Below, piece after piece: positions 51,067 through 57,290 of a stretch of DNA of 64,000 bases (within the stretch, counting starts at the first letter, position 1; the number at the start of each line of letters is the position of its first letter). The notes beneath the pieces were generated by a model that was not told the DNA's origin, searched no databases, and saw only the letters and a list, made by a program, of their open reading frames with translations. The stretch comes from Streptomyces olivochromogenes (GTDB lineage: Bacteria; Actinomycetota; Actinomycetes; Streptomycetales; Streptomycetaceae): NCBI RefSeq assembly GCF_001514115.1, contig NZ_KQ948467.1, positions 206,545-270,544 of the forward strand, given 5' to 3'. The position numbers and the translations under genes were made by a program.

Positions 51067-53085
51067 ATGACCACCCCGCACCCTGAGCCGTATGCGGAAC
51101 CCTTCTTCACTCCCGACCCGAAGTCGGCCGCTCACAGCCGCATCGCGGACTTCGCCCGATGGGCGGCCCGGCACCGGGGCGCCGAGGGGATCCAGGACCC
51201 CACGGACTACCGAGCCCTGTACCAGTGGTCCGTCACCGACCTCGAAGGGTTCTGGGCCGCGGTGTGGGAGTACTTCGACATCGACGCGACGACTGAGTAC
51301 GAGCGGGTGCTGGCCGAGGAGACCATGCCCGGCGCCCGCTGGTTTCCCGGCGCCAGCATCAACTACGCCCATCACGCGCTGCGCAACCTGCAGCCCGATG
51401 CTCCGGCGATCACCGCCCTGGACGAGACCGGGGCCGGCTATGAGATCACGGGCCGGGAGCTGCGCGCCCGGGTCGCCTCCGTCGCTGCCAGCCTGCGCGA
51501 CCTGGGCGTCGGACAGGGCGACCGGGTGGTGGGCTATCTGCCCAACACCCCCCACGCCGTCATCGCCTTCCTCGCCACCGCAAGCCTGGGCGCGGTGTGG
51601 TCGGTGTGCGGCCAGGACTATGCACCCAAGGCCGCCGCCGACCGCTTCGCCCAGCTCGAACCCACGGTGCTCATCACCGCTGACGGCTACCTCTTCAACG
51701 GCGCCACCCACGACCGCCGCGCCGCCTCGCTCGAACTCGCCGCCGCCCTGCCGACGCTGAAGGCCACGGTGCTTGTGGACCACGTGGGCCTTGCGTGGCC
51801 CGAGGGCGGGGACTCGGGGCTGACGGTTCCCTGGCAGGACGCGGTCAGCCGCGTCGAGTACCTCACCATCGCCCCGGTGCCGTTCGACCACCCCCTGTGG
51901 GTCGTCTTCTCCTCCGGCACCACCGGACTGCCCAAGGGCATCGTCCACGGGCACGGCGGCGTCCTGCTCGAACACCTCAAGATGCTCGGCCTGCACACCG
52001 ATCTGGGCACCGGGGACCGTCTGCTGTGGTTCACCACCACCCACTGGATGATGTGGAACCTGGTCGTCTCCACCCTGCTGACCGGTGCCACGACCTGCAC
52101 CTACGACGGCAGCCCGGTACCGCAGGCGCGTCCGGACGTCCTGTGGGAGCTGGCGGCCCGTCACAAGGTCACCGTCTTCGGCACCAGTCCTCAGTACCTG
52201 CTGACCATGGCCAAGCTGGGCATCGAACCCTCCGTGCACGACCTGTCGGCCATCCGCGTCGTCGGCTGCACCGGCTCCGCGCTGCCCGCCTCCGCCTACC
52301 CCTGGGTCCGCGACCACGTGGGCGCCGGTGTCCAGCTGGCCTCCACCAGCGGCGGCACGGACATCGTCTCCGGCTTCGCCGGCAGCGCCTCCACGACCCC
52401 CGTCTGGGCGGGGCAGCTGTCCGCCCCCAGCCTCGGCGTGGCCCTGGCCGCCTACGACGCGACGGGCACCCCTGTCCTCGACCAGGTCGGCGAACTGGTC
52501 GTCACCCGGCCCATGCCGTCCATGCCGCTGTACTTCTGGAACGACCCCGACGGCAGCCGCTACCGCGACGCCTACTTCGGCGCCTTCCCCGGTGTGTGGC
52601 GGCACGGCGACTGGATCACACTCACCTCGCACGGCTCGGTGATCGTCCACGGCCGCTCCGACGCCACCCTCAACCGCAACGGCGTGCGCTTGGGCAGTGC
52701 CGACATCCATGACGTCGTCGAACGCCTCCCCGAGATCACCGAGGCTCTCGTCATCGGTGCGGAGGAACCCGACGGCGGCTACTGGATGCCGCTTTTCGTG
52801 GTCCTCGCCGACGGGGTGGCCCTGGACGACTCCCTGCGCGTCCGGATTCGCGACGCGATCCGCACCGGCGCCTCACCCCGCCACGTCCCCGACGAGATCC
52901 TCGCCGTACGGGCCCTGCCGCACACGAAGACCGGCAAGAAGCTCGAGGTTCCCGTCAAGCGCCTGCTCCAGGGTGCCCCCGCCGAGCAGGTCCTGAACCC
53001 GGAGGCGGTCGACAACCCCGACCTGATCGCCTACTTCGCCCGCCTGGGCGCGGAGCGGAACAAGCGGTCAGCACACGACACATGA
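51067..53085 (+). CDS. Acetoacetate-CoA ligase-like acyl-CoA synthetase
   Basis: 672 residues. AMP-binding loop VVFSSGTTGLPKGIVHGHGG, TTTHWMMWNLVVSTLLTGAT, STSGGTDIVSGFAGSAS, WRHGDWITLTSHGSVIVHGR SDATLNRNGVRLG, and the catalytic Lys in LPHTKTGKKLEVPVKRLLQG. This pattern is that of acetoacetyl-CoA synthetases. It activates acetoacetate or a similar short keto acid, presumably an end product of this pathway. 16 bp after the hydroxylase, with GAGGAGCTCC before the ATG. Confidence 0.9.
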   Translation: MTTPHPEPYAEPFFTPDPKSAAHSRIADFARWAARHRGAEGIQDPTDYRALYQWSVTDLEGFWAAVWEYFDIDATTEYERVLAEETMPGARWFPGASINYAHHALRNLQPDAPAITALDETGAGYEITGRELRARVASVAASLRDLGVGQGDRVVGYLPNTPHAVIAFLATASLGAVWSVCGQDYAPKAAADRFAQLEPTVLITADGYLFNGATHDRRAASLELAAALPTLKATVLVDHVGLAWPEGGDSGLTVPWQDAVSRVEYLTIAPVPFDHPLWVVFSSGTTGLPKGIVHGHGGVLLEHLKMLGLHTDLGTGDRLLWFTTTHWMMWNLVVSTLLTGATTCTYDGSPVPQARPDVLWELAARHKVTVFGTSPQYLLTMAKLGIEPSVHDLSAIRVVGCTGSALPASAYPWVRDHVGAGVQLASTSGGTDIVSGFAGSASTTPVWAGQLSAPSLGVALAAYDATGTPVLDQVGELVVTRPMPSMPLYFWNDPDGSRYRDAYFGAFPGVWRHGDWITLTSHGSVIVHGRSDATLNRNGVRLGSADIHDVVERLPEITEALVIGAEEPDGGYWMPLFVVLADGVALDDSLRVRIRDAIRTGASPRHVPDEILAVRALPHTKTGKKLEVPVKRLLQGAPAEQVLNPEAVDNPDLIAYFARLGAERNKRSAHDT

Positions 53086-53226
53086 TGTCGGCCAGGGGAC
53101 CACATGCCCACGTGACAGCACTGGGTCCTTGTGCGCCCTGCCCGGCTCCGTAAACCCCGTCCCCAGGGGGTGGTGCCGGGGCGGTCGACCCGCCCCGGCA
53201 CCACACATAACCGACGTAAGAGAGAA

Positions 53227-53853
53227 ATGATGAGCATGACCGACCGCGAACCGCAGGCCCTCGATGTCCTCGACGACGCCGGACGAAAGGTGCTGTTCAC
53301 CGAGGCCCGCACCGCGAACACCTTCGCCGAGGTGGCCGTTGCCGACGACGAACTCGCCATGATCTGGGAACTCGCCCGCTGGTCGCCGAGCGCCGCCAAC
53401 GGCCAGCCTCTGCGCGCGCTCTTCGTGCGCACCCGCGAGGGCAAGGAGCGACTGGTCCGGCATCTCGACGAGGGCAACAGGGCCAAGACACTCCGTGCCC
53501 CGGCCGTGGCGGTCCTGGCGTACGACCTCGACTTCCACGAGCAGATGCCGACCGTCTTCCCGGCCCGCGGGGACTTGCTGCGAGCGGCGTTCGCCGACCA
53601 GATCGACGCGCGCGAGAGCATCGCGGCCTACAACTCGGCACTGCAGACCGGGGTCTTCCTGCTCGCGGTCCGCGCGGCGGGGTTCGCGGCCGGTCCCATG
53701 GCGGGCTTCGACAAGGCGGGTGTGGACGGGGAGTTCTTCGCCGGCACCAGCTGGCGCTCGCAACTGGTGGTCAACATCGGTCACCCCGGTGCCGACCCGT
53801 GGTTCCCGCGGCTGCCCCGTGTGCCCGTCGAGGACGCCGTCGCCTATGCCTGA
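53227..53853 (+). CDS. Nitroreductase-family protein (RutE-like)
   Basis: 208 residues. LFTEARTANTFAEVAVADDE, LARWSPSAANGQPLRALFVR and GFAAGPMAGFDKAGVDGEFF match malonic semialdehyde reductase RutE-type FMN proteins. It may reduce a short aldehyde acid formed by the pathway. The 140-bp gap holds a GC-rich inverted repeat (GGGGGTGGTGCCGGGGCGGT and CCGCCCCGGCACCAC). Start 53227 or 53230/53236. A strong terminator ends the operon. Confidence 0.85.
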   Translation: MMSMTDREPQALDVLDDAGRKVLFTEARTANTFAEVAVADDELAMIWELARWSPSAANGQPLRALFVRTREGKERLVRHLDEGNRAKTLRAPAVAVLAYDLDFHEQMPTVFPARGDLLRAAFADQIDARESIAAYNSALQTGVFLLAVRAAGFAAGPMAGFDKAGVDGEFFAGTSWRSQLVVNIGHPGADPWFPRLPRVPVEDAVAYA

Positions 53854-53892
53854 GGGCATTGCCGCCGTTTGGTAGGTGAGAGGCGTCATACC

Positions 53893-53928
53893 GTGGGCGC
53901 CGGTGCTCTTCCGAGTACCGGCGCCCAC
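53893..53928 (+). terminator. Strong 15-bp hairpin with CTTTT
   Basis: GTGGGCGCCGGTGCT pairs with AGTACCGGCGCCCAC around a CTTCCG loop, then CTTTT. Arms are identical to the hairpin at 44074-44109. Confidence 0.9.
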
Positions 53929-54043
53929 CTTTTGCCGAGGTGGCTGTGAAGGATTCGGTCCAGTTCGCCAGCCGGAGTGTCGCCTTGGTCGGGTTCCGGC
54001 GCCGCGTCGCCGCCATCACGAGTGACGTATTACTGCAAAAGAG

Positions 54044-54062
54044 TTCCGTACGGTGTATGGAA
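54044..54062. promoter_or_regulatory. CCATACG-type operator before the SsgA relic
   Basis: TTCCGTACG-G-TGTATGGAA is a 9+1+9 palindrome with two mismatches, of the same family as those at 31.9, 36.9, 38.8 and 39.5 kb. It directly precedes a fragment of an SsgA-like gene. Confidence 0.65.
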
Positions 54063-54190
54063 CCTCGGTGTGTCACCGCGCATTCACCGTTGTCGGCAGC
54101 GACGATACGGTGGAATGGGTCATTGGACGAGATCTTCTGGCCGATGGGCTGGAGGGCCCCGCCGGTGAGGGGGACATAGCCTCGACGCGG
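54056..54190 (+). pseudogene. SsgA-like gene fragment
   Basis: CHRAFTVVGSDDTVEWVIGR with DLLADGLEGPAGEGDIAS aligns with the middle of SALPs (compare TEWVLGRDLLADGLTGSAGCGDIR in the gene at 32332). The N-terminal 40 and C-terminal 60 residues are absent. The frame runs on into the next gene. Confidence 0.7.
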
Positions 54191-54283
54191 GGAATGTTCC
54201 GCACCGAGAGGCTGGGCCGCTCAAGGGTCCCGGTCCATCGAGCTCTGTTCGCGCGCGCACCCTGGGGCTGGCACACTGAATTC

Positions 54284-54988
54284 GTGCTTCCGTTGATGGC
54301 CGCTGCAGTTCAGGATGCGTTTCCATCGATTCCTGGTGCCGGCGTTGTGTCGGTTTGCGCGTTGATCTTTACCGTCGCGTCCTTCTGGTGGATCAACGCC
54401 AGGCAAGGGCACCTGAAGTCCTGGGAGCCTCACTCCTTTGCCGCGATTGTCCACTGCTCCATGGCTCGCCTGCGGCTTCCGCTCGTCCTTCACAACACCG
54501 GTGCCAAGCCGATAGTCGTGCAGGATCTCAGGTTGACCTTCCCCGATGAGCCTGCCTCCCATCTGCCACTCCTGTGGATGTCTTCACCGTCCCGTCTCCA
54601 ACCCGGGCCAGGGGACGAGCCGAAGTTGCCAGCTGGATTCGCCGTGGCCGGCAGAGAAGCGAAGCAGCTCCTCATCGAGTTCGAGGCACCGTTTTCCGGA
54701 TTCGTTGCGGAGCCCCGTGATTACAAGGTCCAGCTTCAGGTGCGGGTCGGCCACCGCAAAGGGTGGCGCTCCCTCCTGACGTTCACCTTGAGGGCCGCCA
54801 ACATTATTGATCCCGACCGGTACACCGTCTACAGCAACGCACCTCTCGAACTGACAAAAGCGGACAGGCAGAAGGCAGACGCCGCACTCCTGGAGTTGCT
54901 GGACAAGCAAGAGGACCTCTCTGCTCCGGGCGAGAGGAAGCGGCGGGACTCGTCGAATGACGAGGGCGACACCGGCACGAATCTCTAG
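54284..54988 (+). CDS. Membrane-anchored hypothetical protein
   Basis: About 235 residues. One N-terminal membrane helix (GVVSVCALIFTVASFWW) is followed by a soluble beta-rich domain: LPLVLHNTGAKPIVVQDLRL, KQLLIEFEAPFSGFVAEPRD, YKVQLQVRVGHRKGWRSLLT FTL. Its strands resemble an immunoglobulin-like fold. A charged C-terminus (LLELLDKQEDLSAPGERKRR) ends it. Family not recognised. The frame is open from 54053 through the SsgA relic, so a fusion product is possible; GTG 54284 and ATG 54296 are the likely natural starts. Lower GC than its surroundings. Confidence 0.65.
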   Translation: MLPLMAAAVQDAFPSIPGAGVVSVCALIFTVASFWWINARQGHLKSWEPHSFAAIVHCSMARLRLPLVLHNTGAKPIVVQDLRLTFPDEPASHLPLLWMSSPSRLQPGPGDEPKLPAGFAVAGREAKQLLIEFEAPFSGFVAEPRDYKVQLQVRVGHRKGWRSLLTFTLRAANIIDPDRYTVYSNAPLELTKADRQKADAALLELLDKQEDLSAPGERKRRDSSNDEGDTGTNL

Positions 54989-55092
54989 AGCGGGAAGACG
55001 GTCCAGGGCTTCGCCACGGCGAATGTGTCGATGCCCGGCCCGCTGCCGTCGGAGCCGGCCAGAGTGTGGTCGGGAAGAAGATGCTGCTGCGG

Positions 55093-55191
55093 CTAGTGGC
55101 GGTGGACCGTGACCCGGGCTGTCACCGAATCCATGTCGGTCAGCACGGTCTTGGACCGTTTCCCGTTCCGGGAGTTGCCGCCGTCCCTCAT
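55093..55191 (-). pseudogene. IS256-family transposase scrap
   Basis: MRDGGNSRNGKRSKTVLTDM, then DSVTARVTVHRH-stop. GNSRNGxRSKTVLTD is a conserved block near the N-terminus of IS256 (mutator) transposases. Only about 32 codons remain. Confidence 0.6.
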
Positions 55192-55418
55192 CCGGCTCTT
55201 GCCCTTCCTCGGTGAGTGCCGCGTTCGCTGGCCTTCGGGCCGCACGCGCCGCGGTCGACGACGGCCATGCCGCCCTCGACCACCGGCTGGAACGCTCACC
55301 GACGTCCCGACCCCGCCGGGGCGACACCTCGTCAGATCGGCGTTCCCGCCACCGCGACGCTGCTGCCCATCATCGACGTCCGACACGTTCCCCCACCCTC
55401 GGAGAACACTCGACGAAT
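55192..55418. other. Short gap, nothing recognised
   Basis: GC-rich with overlapping open frames but no start signals or family. Possibly more transposase debris. Confidence 0.3.
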
Positions 55419-55607
55419 TCACTGAACGAAGAAATAGACCACGACGCCGGCCGCGACGGGCAGGCACAGGGCGACGCATGCCACGGAGAGACGCAGAGCG
55501 GCGGCCCAGCTGGCCATGGCCTTCTCGAGGATGTGGCTGACTTGCGTGACAGTGCCTGTCGGCGGCGTCGTCGTCGCGTGTGCTGCGCGGATCTTCTTCC
55601 TGGTCAC
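55419..55607 (-). CDS. Small single-span membrane protein
   Basis: 62 residues from GTG with a strong AGGAGGAG site. Basic N-terminus (TRKKIRAAHATTTPP), amphipathic HILEKAMASWAAALR, then one helix (LSVACVALCLPVAAGVVVYFFV) at the C-terminus. It resembles the small unknown membrane proteins found near XRE-type regulators in Streptomyces. Divergent from the HTH protein gene at 55778. Confidence 0.7.
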   Translation of the reverse strand: MTRKKIRAAHATTTPPTGTVTQVSHILEKAMASWAAALRLSVACVALCLPVAAGVVVYFFVQ

Positions 55608-55777
55608 CTGGGCTCCTCCTCAAGCGATGTTGACTGGTGAGCACAGGTTCCGCTTCCAGCCTGATCGGAAGCGACATGGACGGCCAGTATTGTGCGAAAT
55701 CGTTCATTTCCCCAGGTCACTGAGGTGGTGCGGCTAGAGTTCCGAACGAAAGCGAATAGCCTGATCCGGAGGATCGC

Positions 55778-56731
55778 ATGCCCGACCCGAGGCGGATCCA
55801 CACCCGAGACGACCTGACCAGGCAACTGGCGGAGCTGTTCCATAACGGCGGATGGAGCATTCAGCGTCTGGCCGCCGAGTCCGGTCTCGGTCGGGCAACG
55901 GTCCACGGCGTGATCAACGGCACTACCGACCTGCCGCGATCGGGGACCTTGAAAGCGTTCACCGAGGCGTGCGGACAGAAGCCAGAGCCTTGGCTTGAAG
56001 CACGGGCCCGGCTGCTTGCCGCCGACCGGCGGGCGAGGAATGGCGCCACCACGAACCAAATGAGAAACCGCCAAGCTCGTGATTTCTGGCGCCAGTTCGC
56101 CAAGCGTGATCTCACCGTGGTGGTCGGCCTGCATCAACTCAGCGGTTGGGAGCCGTCTGGCCTCATCGGAGTTGGCGACGCCTTTGCCCTGAGCGAGCTG
56201 CAACAGTACTTTGTCCACATCGGTGTGCCATCTCCCGTGATCGCCTATAGCGACCGGATGGACAGCACATCCAGGCGTAACCCCCTCATTTTGATTGGCG
56301 GACCGGACAGCAACAAGATCACGAACGAAGTGATACAGCGGCTGCCGTGCTCACTCCGCGTCGGGGGAGGCGCCACTCACGATGTCGCAATCCGTGACAG
56401 CCAGACGGGGCGAATCTACTCCCCAAGATCACTTCGTCGAGGCAGTGGCACTGACTTCGGCGTCGTGATCAAAGCTGAGAACCCCTTCAACCCGCAAACT
56501 AGTGTGCTGATCATCGCAGGCAGCTTCGGCTACGGCAGCTGGGCTGGGGCAAGACTGGTCACGGAACCCGAAGGCCTGAAGCTGCACTTAGGGTCATCGC
56601 AAGCGTCGTTCGAATGCCTCTTTGCTACCGAAGTCGTGGACCGGAGCCCTCAGGCGACCGAAATCCTTCTAGTGCGAGCGCTGGCCAAGACGAAAAGGTC
56701 AGATTGGCTTGGCGGAGACGATTCCACATAA
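55778..56731 (+). CDS. HTH protein with large unrecognised C-terminal domain; TTA codon
   Basis: 317 residues. Residues about 10-62 are a Cro/XRE-like HTH (LAELFHNGGWSIQRLAAESG, GRATVHGVINGTTDLPRSGT). Residues about 105-310 form one alpha/beta domain: VVVGLHQLSGWEPSGLIGVG, LILIGGPDSNKITNEVIQRL, DFGVVIKAENPFNPQTSVLI IAGSFGYGSWAGARLV, FECLFATEVVDRSPQATEIL. GGPDSN and NPF-NPQ look like ligand-binding loops; the family is not recognised. Codon 271 (56588-56590) is TTA, read by the bldA tRNA, so translation may be tied to development. GC is lower than in neighbouring genes, a sign of transfer. Confidence 0.75.
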   Translation: MPDPRRIHTRDDLTRQLAELFHNGGWSIQRLAAESGLGRATVHGVINGTTDLPRSGTLKAFTEACGQKPEPWLEARARLLAADRRARNGATTNQMRNRQARDFWRQFAKRDLTVVVGLHQLSGWEPSGLIGVGDAFALSELQQYFVHIGVPSPVIAYSDRMDSTSRRNPLILIGGPDSNKITNEVIQRLPCSLRVGGGATHDVAIRDSQTGRIYSPRSLRRGSGTDFGVVIKAENPFNPQTSVLIIAGSFGYGSWAGARLVTEPEGLKLHLGSSQASFECLFATEVVDRSPQATEILLVRALAKTKRSDWLGGDDST

Positions 56732-56889
56732 CTCCTTGGAAGACGGTGTACGGATACTTCGCCGCCTGGCAGAAGGAAGGCATTTTCGACCGCCTCAACG
56801 GCCTGCCGCGTCGACTGGTGCGCGAGGCCGAAGGCCGGGATACCGAGCCGAGTGCCTGTGTGCTGGATGCGTTTCTCGGGGCCGCATGA
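56712..56889 (+). pseudogene. IS5-type transposase N-terminal scrap
   Basis: HITPWKTVYGYFAAWQKEGI, then FDRLNGLPRRLVREAEGRDT EPSACVLDAF, corresponds to the PWQTVYxxFxxWxxDG and GRxxEPSAGVIDSQS blocks of IS5-like transposases. It is truncated at both ends. It begins within the end of the HTH gene. Confidence 0.7.
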
Positions 56890-57290
56890 TCCATGAGGTG
56901 ATCTTGCGAGGGCTGGGGATGTCGGCCCGCACCGCTTCGGCGGCGCCCGCCCGCAGGGCGGCGAGGTGTTTGCGGACGACTTGCCGGCCTGAGACGGGGC
57001 CGAGCTGTCGAGCAGTTCCTGGGCCCTGCCAGAGGGCCGCAGAGACTCTCGGCCTGACGTCTCATGGCTGGGTGCGGATGCGGGTGCGGAGGAGTTCGAA
57101 GGACGCCCGGCCATACATCGCCCTACCCATCGCAAGGCGCACCCCGGCCAGGCCGAGGCGGACTGAACGCCGCGCCAGGGGCATCTCCCTTGGCCCACCA
57201 CTGTCGCCCCGAAGTGCCGAACTCAGTAATGCGGCGGCGCGACGGACGTGATCAGCGTCGGCTTGCCCGCAGCGGTGTTATCAAGGGTGT
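56890..57290 (-). other. Transposase debris (ISL3-type end)
   Basis: On the minus strand 57062-57118, MYGRASFELLRTRIRTQP-stop matches the usual C-terminus of ISL3-family transposases (MYGRAxFxLLRxRI). The rest is GC-rich sequence without a supportable frame. Confidence 0.5.

Noticed and set aside
49005..52710. Long minus-strand frames (701 and 576 codons) across the hydroxylase and ligase genes
   Set aside because: They mirror the third-codon G/C pattern of well-identified sense genes.
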